A stretch of DNA of 64,000 bases from Croceibacterium ferulae (GTDB lineage: Bacteria > Pseudomonadota > Alphaproteobacteria > Sphingomonadales > Sphingomonadaceae): contig NZ_QZVQ01000007.1 in NCBI RefSeq assembly GCF_003660445.1, forward strand, positions 225,443 to 289,442, in the 5' to 3' direction. Below are positions 34,399 through 45,086 of this stretch, in pieces. Position 1 is the stretch's first letter, and each line of letters starts with the position of its first letter. The position numbers and the translations under genes were made by a program. Below the pieces are notes generated by a model that was given only the letters and a program-made list of their open reading frames with translations, did not search any database and was not told the DNA's origin.

Positions 34399-36030
34399 TC
34401 AGACCAGCCGCGACTGCGCCAGAGCCGCCTTGATGAATCCGGCGAACAGCGGGTGCGGGTCGAACGGACGGCTCTTCAGTTCGGGGTGGAACTGCACGCC
34501 GATGAAGAACGGATGGTCCGGCCGTTCCACGATCTCGGGCAGCAGGCCGTCCGGCGACATGCCGGAGAACAGCAGGCCGCCGGCCTCCAGCCGGTCCTTG
34601 TAGGCGGCGTTCACCTCGTAACGGTGGCGATGCCGTTCGCTGATCGCGGTGCCGCCATAGACCTGCGCGACATGGCTGTTGCCCGCCAGCACCGCATCAT
34701 AGGCACCGACGCGCATCGTGCCGCCCAGGTCGCCCTCGGCCGATCGCTGCTGCAGGCCTTCCGCGCTCATCCATTCGGTAATGATGCCCACCACCGGCTC
34801 CGGCGTGGGGCCAAATTCGGTGGAGCTGGCCTCCGCGAGGCCGGCATTGTTCCGCGCGGCCTCGATGCAGGCCATCTGCATGCCCAGGCAGATGCCGAAG
34901 AACGGTATCTCGCGTTCGCGCGCGAAGCGGACGCTGGCGATCTTGCCCTCGCTGCCACGCTCGCCAAAGCCGCCGGGCACCAGGATACCGTCCATCGGCT
35001 CCAGCTGCGCGGCGATCGTGGCGTCGTCCTGTTCGAACAGCTCCGCATCAATCCACTTGATGTGGACCTTCACCTTATTGGCCATGCCGCCATGCACCAG
35101 CGCCTCGTTCAGGCTCTTATAGGCGTCCGGCAGGCCGACATACTTGCCCACCACGGCGATGGTCACTTCGCCTTCCGGGTTCTGGTAGCGGTCGACGACC
35201 TCGTCCCAGGTGGACAGGTCCGGCAGCGGCGCGGTCAGGCCGAAATGGCGCAGAACTTCCGCATCCAGCCCTTCGCGGTGATATTGCAGCGGTACCGAAT
35301 AGATGGAGCTGGCATCCAGCGCCTGGATCACCGCCTCTGGCCGCACATTGCAGAACAGCGCGATCTTCGCGCGTTCGGCGGCGGGCAGCGGGTGTTCGCA
35401 GCGGCACAGCAGCAAATCGGGCTGCACGCCCAGGCTGGTGAGGTCGCGCACGGAATGCTGCGTCGGCTTGGTCTTCAGCTCCCCCGCGGCGGAGATGTAC
35501 GGAACCAGCGTCACATGGACCAGCGCGGTGCGTTCACGCCCCAGCTCGTTGCGCAGCTGGCGGATGGATTCGATGAACGGAAGGCTCTCGATATCGCCGA
35601 CCGTGCCGCCGATCTCGCACAGCACGAAGTCGAGCCCGTCCGTATCCGCCTGCGCGAATTCCTTGATGGCGTCCGTCACATGCGGGATCACCTGCACCGT
35701 CGCGCCCAGATAGTCGCCGCGCCGTTCGCGGGCGATGATCTGCTGGTAGATCCGGCCGCTGGTGACATTGTCGCTCTGATGCGCGGAGACGCCGGTGAAG
35801 CGTTCGTAATGGCCCAGGTCCAGGTCGGTTTCCGCGCCGTCATCGGTCACGAACACCTCGCCATGCTGATACGGGCTCATCGTGCCCGGATCGACATTGA
35901 GGTAGGGGTCGAACTTGCGGATGCGGACGGTGTAGCCGCGCGCCTGCAGCAGCGCCGCCAGACTGGCAGCCATCAGCCCCTTGCCAAGCGAGGAGACCAC
36001 GCCGCCGGTGATGAAAATGTACCGGGTCAT
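34399..36030 (-). CDS. pyrG: CTP synthase
   Basis: The 543-residue enzyme starts [22 protein letters not shown], the UTP/ATP synthetase domain. The glutamine amidotransferase half has the nucleophile in [18 protein letters not shown] and the His/Glu pair in [17 protein letters not shown]. It makes CTP from UTP. Length and motifs are standard. It is the last of secG-pyrG on this strand, 170 bases after secG, and may have its own promoter. Confidence 0.97.
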   Translation of the reverse strand: MTRYIFITGGVVSSLGKGLMAASLAALLQARGYTVRIRKFDPYLNVDPGTMSPYQHGEVFVTDDGAETDLDLGHYERFTGVSAHQSDNVTSGRIYQQIIARERRGDYLGATVQVIPHVTDAIKEFAQADTDGLDFVLCEIGGTVGDIESLPFIESIRQLRNELGRERTALVHVTLVPYISAAGELKTKPTQHSVRDLTSLGVQPDLLLCRCEHPLPAAERAKIALFCNVRPEAVIQALDASSIYSVPLQYHREGLDAEVLRHFGLTAPLPDLSTWDEVVDRYQNPEGEVTIAVVGKYVGLPDAYKSLNEALVHGGMANKVKVHIKWIDAELFEQDDATIAAQLEPMDGILVPGGFGERGSEGKIASVRFAREREIPFFGICLGMQMACIEAARNNAGLAEASSTEFGPTPEPVVGIITEWMSAEGLQQRSAEGDLGGTMRVGAYDAVLAGNSHVAQVYGGTAISERHRHRYEVNAAYKDRLEAGGLLFSGMSPDGLLPEIVERPDHPFFIGVQFHPELKSRPFDPHPLFAGFIKAALAQSRLV

Positions 36031-36140
36031 GGGAGTTGAGCCTTAAGCGGGCAAGCGGATTCGGCGCAAGGCCGGGCCATCACGCTATGCACAGAAATCG
36101 TGGGAGGCGCAGCAGGGCTGCGCCAGGTGGAAAGGCGCGC

Positions 36141-36209
36141 GCCTGCTGACTGCGCCGGTTCGGACTGGCGCGCTTACTGCGCCGGTTTGGAGCAGCGCGC
36201 TTACTGCGC
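36141..36209. repeat. 27-base tandem repeat reaching into the secG stop codon
   Basis: The motif GCGCGCTTACTGCGC occurs at 36168-36182 and again at 36195-36209, a period of 27 bases, with a degenerate copy from about 36141. The last copy includes the secG stop codon (TTA at 36201-36203 on the plus strand). The repeat lies in the 170-base secG-pyrG spacer. Confidence 0.65.
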
Positions 36210-36605
36210 GACGCCGGCCAGCGGATCATCTTCCGCCTGCGGCACCGGCGATACCGGCGCCTGCCCGTCCAGCCCCGGATCGCCGGGGATCGCGTCGGGC
36301 GCCTGCTGCGGGTTGACCGCCGGAGTGGAGACCGTCCGGTCGAGGCTGGTGTCGAGTTCCCTGGTGCCCGCCTGGTTCACGGCCATGCCGGCCAGCAGGA
36401 TGGCCAGCGCCACGAAGGCGACCGTCAGCCACTTGGTGGTGCGGGTCAGGAAATCGGCCGCGCCACGGGCGGACATCAGCCCGCCGGGGCTGCCGCCGCC
36501 GCCGACGCCCAGACCGCCGCCTTCACTGCGCTGCATCAGCACAACGCCAACCAGTGCGGCGGCGATGATCCCCTGGACCACGGACAGAAAGATAAACAGC
36601 GACAT
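36201..36605 (-). CDS. secG: Preprotein translocase subunit SecG
   Basis: The 134-residue protein has two membrane helices (about 3-24 and 60-80). The conserved loop between them reads VLMQRSEGGGLGVGGG...LMSARGAADFLTRTTKWL. A Pro/Asp-rich C-terminal tail follows, typical of alphaproteobacterial SecG. It belongs to the SecYEG channel. It lies downstream of tpiA on the same strand. The stop codon sits inside a 27-base tandem repeat. Confidence 0.93.
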   Translation of the reverse strand: MSLFIFLSVVQGIIAAALVGVVLMQRSEGGGLGVGGGGSPGGLMSARGAADFLTRTTKWLTVAFVALAILLAGMAVNQAGTRELDTSLDRTVSTPAVNPQQAPDAIPGDPGLDGQAPVSPVPQAEDDPLAGVAQ

Positions 36606-36722
36606 GAACTACCTTAAGGCAAGGCGCGGCGGAGCGCGTGAAGCCGCGCATCTAGTCCGCCGGGCGTGTTTTCTCAAGCATTGCGGGAACCAAAGACCGC
36701 GATGCCTGCCGACTATGGGCGA

Positions 36723-37487
36723 TTAGTGGTGGTGCTCCAGCCGCTCCGCCGCGGCCACCACGATGCCGACGAAGCTTTCCGCCGTCAGGCTGGCGCCGCC
36801 GACCAGCGCGCCGCCGACCTCGTCCGCCGCCAGCAGCTCGGCCGCGTTGTCCGCCCGGACAGATCCGCCATACAGAATGCGGATCGCTTCCGCGCCCGGG
36901 CCATAGATGGCCAGCAATTGCGCGCGGATCGCCCGGTGCATGGCGGACACGTCCTCCACGGTGGGCGTGCGGCCGGTGCCGATCGCCCAGACGGGTTCGT
37001 AGGCCACGGTCACGCGTTCCAGCACATGTTCCCCGCGCGGCAGCGACCCCTCCAGCTGCGCGGCGACGACCGCCTCGGCCTCGCCCGCGTCGCGCTGCTC
37101 CTCCGTCTCGCCGACACAGACGATCACGCCCATGCTCAAGGCCAGCGCCGCCTGCGCCTTGGCCCGCACCTCACTGTCGCTTTCCCGATGGTGGGTACGG
37201 CGTTCGGAATGGCCCACGATCACGAAGCTGGCGCCGGCATCCTTGACCATGCCGGCGGAAATGCCGCCGGTATGCGCGCCGCTTTCGGCCGCGTGGCAAT
37301 CCTGCGCGCCGACGCCGATCAGGCCGGCTTCCTTGCGGATCGCCTGGATCAGGGTGGCGGGCGGCGCCAGCGCCACCTCCACCTTGATCAACCGTTCGGC
37401 CGCACGGTCGATGGCGCGGGCTTCCGCGACCATGGCACGGGTTCCGTGCATCTTCCAGTTGCCGACGATATAGGGGCGCTGGGCCAT
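36723..37487 (-). CDS. tpiA: Triosephosphate isomerase
   Basis: The 254-residue TIM barrel interconverts DHAP and glyceraldehyde 3-phosphate. Active-site N10/K12 (VGNWKMHG), H93 (VIVGHSERR) and E164 (VAYEPVWAIGTG) are all present, as are the phosphate loops YGGSVRADN and VGGASL. It is divergent from ppiD over a 242-base spacer in which I see no confident promoter. The tpiA-secG-pyrG order is common in alphaproteobacteria. Confidence 0.97.
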   Translation of the reverse strand: MAQRPYIVGNWKMHGTRAMVAEARAIDRAAERLIKVEVALAPPATLIQAIRKEAGLIGVGAQDCHAAESGAHTGGISAGMVKDAGASFVIVGHSERRTHHRESDSEVRAKAQAALALSMGVIVCVGETEEQRDAGEAEAVVAAQLEGSLPRGEHVLERVTVAYEPVWAIGTGRTPTVEDVSAMHRAIRAQLLAIYGPGAEAIRILYGGSVRADNAAELLAADEVGGALVGGASLTAESFVGIVVAAAERLEHHH

Positions 37488-37729
37488 CTATAGTCCTTGA
37501 TGCTTGTCAATGTGCGAATGAGTGATCGGTCGATCTGCGGCGGGGCCGCCACCGTTCCGGTCCGATGCCGCTACCCCCGGCCGCAACGCTTGTCAAAGCC
37601 GCCAGCCGGGCGCCCGTCGCACACCGCCGGCACTGTTGCGGAAGGGTTGCAGGCCGGATAAAGCGCCGCTCTCGCAGCGCCCACCCGGGTGCCTGTCACC
37701 CTGTCCACTCGCAAGAAGCGCCCGCCCCC

Positions 37730-39664
37730 ATGCTCCAGCTGTTCCGCAATCTTACCAAGTCCAGGCTCGGCGTCGGCGTCACGCTCGTCTTCCTGGCGAT
37801 CATGGCCCTGGCCTTCGTCGGGGGTGATGTCGCGAACAGCAACCTGTTCGGCGGCGTCGCCGGCGGGGATCGGGTGGCGACCGTGGGCGACGAACGCGTC
37901 GACAGCGCGGACCTGATCAGCAACGCCACCAATGCGCTGGAGGCGGAGCGGCAGGAGAATCCCAGCCTGACCATGCCGGCCTTCATCGCGCAGGGCGGGC
38001 TGACGCAGGTGCTGGACCAGTTGCTGAGCCGCACGGCACTGTCCGTGTTCGGACAGGAGCATGGCCTCAAGGTCAGTGACCGGCTGATCGACAGCGAATT
38101 GCTGCAGATCGGCGCTTTCCGCGGCGCGGACGGCCAGTTCGACGCCAATCTGTTTCGTGCCACGCTGGCACAGCGGGGCCTGACGGAGGCTGCAGTGCGC
38201 GAAGATCTCGCCGCCGGCCTGTATGCCCGCCAGCTGCTGTCGCCCGTCGCATTGTCGCCGGTGATGCCCGCCAGCTTCGGCCCGCGCTATGCCGCGCTGC
38301 TGCGTGAACGGCGGCAGGGGGCCATCGCGCTGATCCCCAGCGATGCCTATGCGCCGACGGCGGCACCCACCGATGCGCAGCTGCAGGCCTTCTATCGCGA
38401 GACCAGCAGCAGCTATATCCGCCCGGAACGGCGCGTGCTGCGCTTTGTCACCTTCGGGGAAGACGCACTGGCGGGCCTGCCCGCGCCGACAGAGGCGCAG
38501 ATCGCCCAGCGGTTCCAGCGTGACCGCGCGCAATATGGTGCCAGCGAACGGCGTCGCTTCACGCAGCTGATCGTGCCGACCCAGGCGGCGGCGCAGGCCA
38601 TCGTGAACGAGGTCCGCGGGGGAACGTCGCTTGCCGCATCGGCGCAGGGCAAGGGGCTGCGCACCGCAGGCATCGGCCCCGTCACGCAGAGCCAGCTGAC
38701 CAGCCAGGCCTCCACCGCCGTCGCCTCTGCCGCGTTCGGCGCGGCGCAGGGCGCCATCGCCGCTCCGGCCCGCGGGCCGCTAGGCTGGTATGTGCTGCAG
38801 GTGGACGGGATCGAACGCACCGCCGCCCGCACGCTGGACCAGGTTCGCGGCGAGATCGCGCAGACCCTGGCCACCGAAGCGCGCACTGCCGCCATCGCCG
38901 GACTTGGCGCGCGGGTGCAGGACCAGCTGGACGATGGCGCCACGCTGGCCGAAGTCGCCACCTCCGTGAAGGGCACTGTCACCACCACCCGGCCTGCCAC
39001 GGCCGAAGGCTCGATCTACGGCTCCACCAGCAATGAACGCGTGCCGGAAGAACTGACGCGCGTGCTGCCCTCCGCCTTCGAGATGGCGGAAGGCGAGGCG
39101 CAGGTCGCCGAAGTGGTGCCGGGCGAACGCTTCGTCGCCTATGACGTGGCGGAGATCACCCCGTCGGCCACCGCCCCGCTGGCGGAGATCCGGGACGAGG
39201 TCGTCGCCCTGTGGCGCCGCGACCAGGGCGCAGCCGCCGCCCGCGCCGCCGCGCAGCGCGTGCAGCAGCGCATCGGCAAGGGCGCCACGCTGGCGGCCGC
39301 GCTGGCCGCAGAGGACAAGGGCCTGCCGGCCCCGCGCACCGTCAACCTGACGCGCGACCAGCTGGCCGGGCAGCAGCAGGTGCCCCGTCCGCTGGCGCTG
39401 TTCTTCTCCATGGCGAAAGGCACCACCAAGACCCTTGAGGAACAGGGCGATGGCGGCTGGTACGTGGTGCAGCTGGCCGATGTGCAGGCGCCCGCGATCG
39501 CGCAGACCGATCCGCTGGTCCTCGCCTCCCTGCAGCAGCTGGGCACCGCCACGGGCGAGGAATATGTGCAGCAGTTCCTGGCCGCGGTGGAGGCCGAGGT
39601 CGGCGTGGAGCGCAATGCGGACGCGATTGCCGGCGTGACCGCCCGGCTGACCGGCGGGCAGTAG
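37730..39664 (+). CDS. ppiD: PpiD-like membrane-anchored periplasmic peptidyl-prolyl isomerase / chaperone
   Basis: The 644-residue protein has an N-terminal membrane anchor (about 12-30, GVGVTLVFLAIMALAFVGG). SurA-N-type helices follow: DQLLSRTALSVFGQEHGLKV, GAFRGADGQFDANLFRATL. A parvulin-like domain (RRFTQLIVPTQAAAQAIV ... ARGPLGWYVLQVDGIE) precedes a long C-terminal helical part. It helps secreted proteins fold at the Sec exit. The start MLQLFRNLTKSRLG is the family N-terminus; the longer open frame upstream is not. It is one base from trpE and heads that operon. Confidence 0.88.
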   Translation: MLQLFRNLTKSRLGVGVTLVFLAIMALAFVGGDVANSNLFGGVAGGDRVATVGDERVDSADLISNATNALEAERQENPSLTMPAFIAQGGLTQVLDQLLSRTALSVFGQEHGLKVSDRLIDSELLQIGAFRGADGQFDANLFRATLAQRGLTEAAVREDLAAGLYARQLLSPVALSPVMPASFGPRYAALLRERRQGAIALIPSDAYAPTAAPTDAQLQAFYRETSSSYIRPERRVLRFVTFGEDALAGLPAPTEAQIAQRFQRDRAQYGASERRRFTQLIVPTQAAAQAIVNEVRGGTSLAASAQGKGLRTAGIGPVTQSQLTSQASTAVASAAFGAAQGAIAAPARGPLGWYVLQVDGIERTAARTLDQVRGEIAQTLATEARTAAIAGLGARVQDQLDDGATLAEVATSVKGTVTTTRPATAEGSIYGSTSNERVPEELTRVLPSAFEMAEGEAQVAEVVPGERFVAYDVAEITPSATAPLAEIRDEVVALWRRDQGAAAARAAAQRVQQRIGKGATLAAALAAEDKGLPAPRTVNLTRDQLAGQQQVPRPLALFFSMAKGTTKTLEEQGDGGWYVVQLADVQAPAIAQTDPLVLASLQQLGTATGEEYVQQFLAAVEAEVGVERNADAIAGVTARLTGGQ

Positions 39665-39665
39665 G

Positions 39666-41192
39666 ATGGCGCCGCTCGCCAGCAGCACCCTTGCCAATGC
39701 CGACGCCGCCAGCCGGCAGCTTGCTGCCGGGCAGCCGGCGCTGGTCTGGCGCCGGGTCGTGGCCGACACGGACACCCCGGTCGGCGCCGCGTTGAAGCTG
39801 ATCGAGCCGGGCCGGGGCGACTTCCTGCTGGAATCGGTCGAAGGCGGGGCCGTGCGCGGCCGCTACAGCCTGATGGGGCTGGATCCGGACCTGGTCTTCC
39901 GCGCCACCGGCCATGCTTGCGAGATCAATCGCGCATGGCAGGATGACCGCGCCGCCTTTGCCGCCCTGCCCGGCGACTCGCTGGCCGAACTGCGCGCGCT
40001 CGCCGCCGCCTGCCGCATCGACGTGCCCGCCGAACTGCCGCCCGCGCTCGCCTGCCTGGTCGGCTATTTCGGCTACGAGACGATCGGCCTGGTGGAAGAC
40101 CTGCCGCGCGCGCCGCAGGGCGCGCTGGAGCTGCCGGACATGCTGTTCGTGCGGCCGACGGTGGTGCTGGTGTTCGACGGGTTGACGGATGCGCTGTTCT
40201 GCGTCGCCCCGCTATGGGCCGACGGCACCGCCGCCGAACAGGCGCTGGCCCAAGCCGGCGAACGGATCGACGACACGCTGCGCCGCCTGGCACAGCCTGC
40301 GCCGGCCCTGCCCGGGGCTGCGCAGCCGCTGCCGGACATGGCGCTGAACCCGGTGCTCGCCCCCGGCGATTACCCGGCGATGGTGGCCCGGGCGAAGGAG
40401 TACATCACCGCCGGCGACATCTTCCAGGTTGTGCTGGCACAGCGCTTCACCTGCCCCTTCCCGCTGCCGCCGCTGGCGCTCTACCGGGCGCTGCGGCGGG
40501 TGAACCCGTCCCCATTCCTGTACTTCCTCGACCTGCCCGGCTTTGCCATCGTTGGTTCCAGCCCGGAGATCCTGGTCCGGGTGCGCGATGGCGAGGTGAC
40601 CATCCGCCCCATCGCCGGCACCCGCCCGCGCGGGCTCGGCGAGGCGGCGGACCGCGCGGCGGAGGCGGATCTGCTGGCCGATCCCAAGGAACTAGCGGAG
40701 CACCTGATGCTGCTGGATCTCGGCCGCAACGATGTCGGCCGCGTGGCGACGGCGGGCAGCGTGACGGTGACCGACAGCTTCACCGTCGAACGCTATAGCC
40801 ACGTCATGCACATCGTCAGCAACGTGGTCGGCCAGCTTGCTCCGGACAAGGACGCGCTGGACGCACTGTTCGCCGGCTTCCCCGCCGGAACGGTCAGCGG
40901 TGCCCCCAAGATCCGCGCCTGCGAGATCATCGCCGGGCTGGAGCCGGAGACACGCGGGCCCTATGCCGGCGGCGTCGGCTATTTCGCGCCCGACGGCTCG
41001 GTCGACAGCTGCATCGTGCTGCGCACCGCCGTGGTCAAGGAAGGCACCATGCACGTCCAGTCCGGGGCCGGCATCGTCGCCGACAGCGACCCCGCCTACG
41101 AACAGCGCGAATGCGAGGCCAAGGCCGGCGCGCTGATCGCCGCTGCCCGCGAAGCCGCCCGGATTGCCGGCGAACCCGGCTTCGGCCAATGA
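39666..41192 (+). CDS. trpE: Anthranilate synthase component I
   Basis: The 508-residue chorismate-utilising enzyme shows [13 protein letters not shown] in the regulatory N-terminal lobe and catalytic-lobe motifs [47 protein letters not shown] and [14 protein letters not shown]. The feedback element near residues 40-70 ([18 protein letters not shown]) resembles the LLES tryptophan-binding motif, so feedback inhibition is likely. It works with TrpG. Start at ATG one base after the ppiD stop. Confidence 0.96.
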   Translation: MAPLASSTLANADAASRQLAAGQPALVWRRVVADTDTPVGAALKLIEPGRGDFLLESVEGGAVRGRYSLMGLDPDLVFRATGHACEINRAWQDDRAAFAALPGDSLAELRALAAACRIDVPAELPPALACLVGYFGYETIGLVEDLPRAPQGALELPDMLFVRPTVVLVFDGLTDALFCVAPLWADGTAAEQALAQAGERIDDTLRRLAQPAPALPGAAQPLPDMALNPVLAPGDYPAMVARAKEYITAGDIFQVVLAQRFTCPFPLPPLALYRALRRVNPSPFLYFLDLPGFAIVGSSPEILVRVRDGEVTIRPIAGTRPRGLGEAADRAAEADLLADPKELAEHLMLLDLGRNDVGRVATAGSVTVTDSFTVERYSHVMHIVSNVVGQLAPDKDALDALFAGFPAGTVSGAPKIRACEIIAGLEPETRGPYAGGVGYFAPDGSVDSCIVLRTAVVKEGTMHVQSGAGIVADSDPAYEQRECEAKAGALIAAAREAARIAGEPGFGQ

Positions 41193-41805
41193 GCGCGACC
41201 ATGACCGCACCCATCCTCGTCATCGACAATTACGACAGCTTCACCTTCAACCTGGTCCATTACCTGATGGAACTGGGCGCCGCGGTGGAGGTGGTGCGCA
41301 ACGATGCCCTGACCGCCGCCCAGGCGCTCGACACCGGCGCCGCCGGCATCCTGATCTCCCCCGGCCCTTGCACCCCCACGGAAGCCGGCATCAGCCTGGA
41401 CCTGGTCGGTGCCTGCGCCGATGCCGGCCGGCCGCTGCTGGGCGTGTGCCTGGGCCATCAGGCGATCGGGCAATATTTCGGCGGCACCGTCACCCGTGGC
41501 GGGCTGATGCACGGCAAGACCAGCCCCGTTACCCATGATGGCAGCGGCGTGTTCGCCGGCCTGCCCAGCCCGTTCACCGCCACCCGCTATCACTCGCTGG
41601 TGGTGGTCGACATACCGGAGGTGCTGGTGGTCAACGCCCACAGCGAGACGCCCGGGCTGGACGGTACCGTCGCCATGGGCTTCCGCCACGCACACCTGCC
41701 GATCCATGGCGTGCAGTTCCACCCGGAAAGCATCGCCACCGAACATGGCCACGACCTGCTGGCCAACTTCCTGCGCGATTGCGGCATAGAGCCGCAGGCG
41801 CGAGC

Positions 41806-41809
<4 letters not shown>
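41189..41809 (+). CDS. trpG: Anthranilate synthase component II (glutamine amidotransferase)
   Basis: The 206-residue class I glutamine amidotransferase has oxyanion strand [13 protein letters not shown], nucleophile C87 in [12 protein letters not shown], and H178/E180 in HGVQFHPES. It supplies ammonia to TrpE, the neighbouring gene, whose stop it overlaps (ATGA). A second in-frame ATG lies four codons on. Such proteins can also serve para-aminobenzoate synthesis when no separate PabA is present. Confidence 0.96.
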
Positions 41810-42780
<971 letters not shown>

Positions 42781-42818
42781 TCTCGACACCGGCCACCACT
42801 CGCGGCATAGCGCGCGCC

Positions 42819-43604
42819 ATGAACAAGCTGATCGAGATCTGCGCCACCAAGCGTGAGGAAGTGGCCGACCGCAAGGGCCACGCCACCATTGCCGATCTCG
42901 ACCGGCGCGCGGCCGAGGCCACCCCGCCCCGCGGCTTCCGCGCCGCGCTGGAGGCGAAGGCCGCCACTGGCTTCGCCGTGATTGCGGAGATCAAGAAAGC
43001 CTCCCCCAGCAAGGGCCTGATCCGCGCCGATTTCCGCCCGGCGGAACACGCGCTGGCTTACGAACAGGGCGGCGCCGCCTGCCTCTCCGTCCTGACCGAT
43101 GCGCCCTACTTCCAGGGGCACGAGGATTACCTGATGGACGCCCGCGCCGCATGCGGCCTGCCGGTGCTGCGCAAGGATTTCACGCTCGATCCGTGGCAGG
43201 TAGCCGAAGCCCGGGCGATCGGCGCCGACGCGATCCTGCTGATCGTCGCCGCGCTGGAAGATGGCCAGATGGCCGAACTGGAAGCCGCCGCGCTGGAACG
43301 CGGGATGGACGTGCTGGTGGAGGTCCACGACGCCGCCGAGATGGAGCGCGCCGCCCGGCTGCGATCGCGGCTGATCGGCGTCAACAATCGCGACCTCAGG
43401 ACGTTCAGCACCGACCTGGGCATCACGCAGGCACTGGCCCCGCTGGCGCCGGAAGGTACACTGCTGGTCGGCGAAAGCGGCATTGCCACTCACGCCGATT
43501 GCATGACCCTGGCGCAGAGCGGCGTGCGCACCTTCCTGGTGGGCGAAAGCCTGATGCGCCAGCCCGACATCGCTGCAGCCACACGGGCCTTGCTGGGCGG
43601 GTAA
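42819..43604 (+). CDS. trpC: Indole-3-glycerol phosphate synthase
   Basis: The 261-residue TIM barrel has [19 protein letters not shown] (substrate loop and catalytic Lys), [27 protein letters not shown] and [13 protein letters not shown]. It closes the indole ring, feeding TrpA/TrpB. It starts 38 bases after trpD and ends the ppiD-trpE-G-D-C run. The next gene is convergent (RND outer-membrane component), so the usual alphaproteobacterial followers moaC-moeA-lexA are absent here. Confidence 0.96.
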   Translation: MNKLIEICATKREEVADRKGHATIADLDRRAAEATPPRGFRAALEAKAATGFAVIAEIKKASPSKGLIRADFRPAEHALAYEQGGAACLSVLTDAPYFQGHEDYLMDARAACGLPVLRKDFTLDPWQVAEARAIGADAILLIVAALEDGQMAELEAAALERGMDVLVEVHDAAEMERAARLRSRLIGVNNRDLRTFSTDLGITQALAPLAPEGTLLVGESGIATHADCMTLAQSGVRTFLVGESLMRQPDIAAATRALLGG

Positions 43605-43662
43605 TCCGGCAACGTCGCGCCGGCATGGCGCGCGCCTTCGGACCCTCTGATGCCGTTGGCGG

Positions 43663-45084
43663 CTACCTCGATGTGGGGGCGGGCAAGGCTGGGGAAGAAA
43701 CGCGTGCCAATTCCGCATCGCTTCCGAGCACCCGGTAGAGCTGGAAGCGGTTCTGCAGCGCGATCAGCAGGATCGCCACTTCCTCGCGCCGCGCCTGGTA
43801 AAGCGTTCGCTGCGCCAGGAGATTGGCCAGGAAGCTCTCGACGCCGCCCCGGTAACGCTCCTCGGTCAGCTGCGCAGTGTCCGCCGCCGCAAACGTGTTG
43901 CGGCGCGCGGCTTCTGTCTGGTCCAGGATCGTGCTCTGAGTGGCGAGCGTGTCGGCGACCTCCCGGAAGGCGGTCTGGATAGCGCGTTCGTAACCCGCCA
44001 GCGCCGCATCGCGTCGTGCCGCGGTGGCCTCCACATTCGCCCGCCGCCCGCCGGCATCGAAGATCGTCTGCGCCAGGCCTGCCCCGCCGGACGCGCTGAA
44101 CGCGCCGCCGGTGAACAGGCCGCCAAGCCCGTCGCCGGCGAGGCCAAGGAGCCCGGTCAATGTGAGGCTCGGGAACAGCGCCGCCCGGGCGACGCCGATA
44201 TCGGCGTTGGCGGCCCGCAGCACGAACTCGGCCTCCTGCACGTCGGGCCGGCGTAGCAATACTTCGGAACTGGTGCCTGCTGGCAGGGTGCCGACCGCCT
44301 CCATGATCTCAGCGAGGCCGCCGGGCAGCAGTGCCGGGTCGACCGGCGCGCCGACGAGCAGTTGCAACAGGTTCACGTCCTCCGCCAGCGCGGCGGTCTG
44401 GCGGGCCAGATCGCCCTCCGCCGTCGCCAGCACCTGCTCGGCCTGGCGCACATCCGTGCGGGGCGCGATCCCGCCCTCCAGCCGGGCCTGCGTCAGCTCC
44501 ACGCTGCGGCGGGCATTGTCGGCCGTGTCCTGGGCGATGGCGCGCAGGTCCTCGTCGGCCGCATAGGTTGCCCAGACGGAGGCGATGTCCGCCACCAGGC
44601 CGATCCGCACCGATGCCGCCGCCGCTTCGCTTGCCAGTGCCAGCTCCCGCTGCGCTGCGGTCGCATTGGCCAGACCGCCGAACAGGTCCAGCTCGTAGCT
44701 GGCGATGCCGCCCTGCAGCGCATAGGCCTGCCCTTCCCGCGCGGATTGCGTGGTGGCATCGGCAGAGGCACCCACTGCCACCACGGGGAACTGGGCCGAG
44801 CGGGTCACCCGGACGAGCGCGCGCGCCTCCGCAATGTTGGCGGCGGCAATGCGGAGGTCGCGATTGTTGTCGAGCGCGAGCCCCACCAGCTGGAGCAGGC
44901 GAGGATTGCGGAACAGGTCGGTATAGGAGACATCGGGCAGCGCCGCCCCCGACGGCGCATAGGCCGGGCCCACGGGGAACGTGGGCGGCACCGGCGCTTG
45001 CGGCCGGGCGTAGTCGGGCGCCAGCGAACACGCACTCGCCAGCGCGGCGAGCGCCAGCACCAGCAGCCGGAATGATGGGCGCAT
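43663..45084 (-). CDS. RND efflux outer-membrane channel (OprM/NodT family lipoprotein)
   Basis: The 473-residue protein has a lipobox LAALASAC near residue 19. Two duplicated TolC-type repeats follow: SYTDLFRNPRLLQLVGLALDN with RDLRIAAANIAEARA, then LLRRPDVQEAEFVLRAANADIG. These build the trimeric outer-membrane tunnel. A GTG two codons upstream overlaps the pump stop (GTGA) and may be the real start. It is the third gene of an adaptor-pump-channel operon. The channel is convergent with trpC. Confidence 0.92.
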   Translation of the reverse strand: MRPSFRLLVLALAALASACSLAPDYARPQAPVPPTFPVGPAYAPSGAALPDVSYTDLFRNPRLLQLVGLALDNNRDLRIAAANIAEARALVRVTRSAQFPVVAVGASADATTQSAREGQAYALQGGIASYELDLFGGLANATAAQRELALASEAAAASVRIGLVADIASVWATYAADEDLRAIAQDTADNARRSVELTQARLEGGIAPRTDVRQAEQVLATAEGDLARQTAALAEDVNLLQLLVGAPVDPALLPGGLAEIMEAVGTLPAGTSSEVLLRRPDVQEAEFVLRAANADIGVARAALFPSLTLTGLLGLAGDGLGGLFTGGAFSASGGAGLAQTIFDAGGRRANVEATAARRDAALAGYERAIQTAFREVADTLATQSTILDQTEAARRNTFAAADTAQLTEERYRGGVESFLANLLAQRTLYQARREEVAILLIALQNRFQLYRVLGSDAELARVSSPALPAPTSR

Positions 45085-45086
45085 GG

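Noticed and set aside
37488..37729. A promoter for tpiA at the TTGACA near 37505
   Set aside because: The only TATAGA-like -10 is about 12 bases away and runs into the tpiA start codon, so spacing is wrong.
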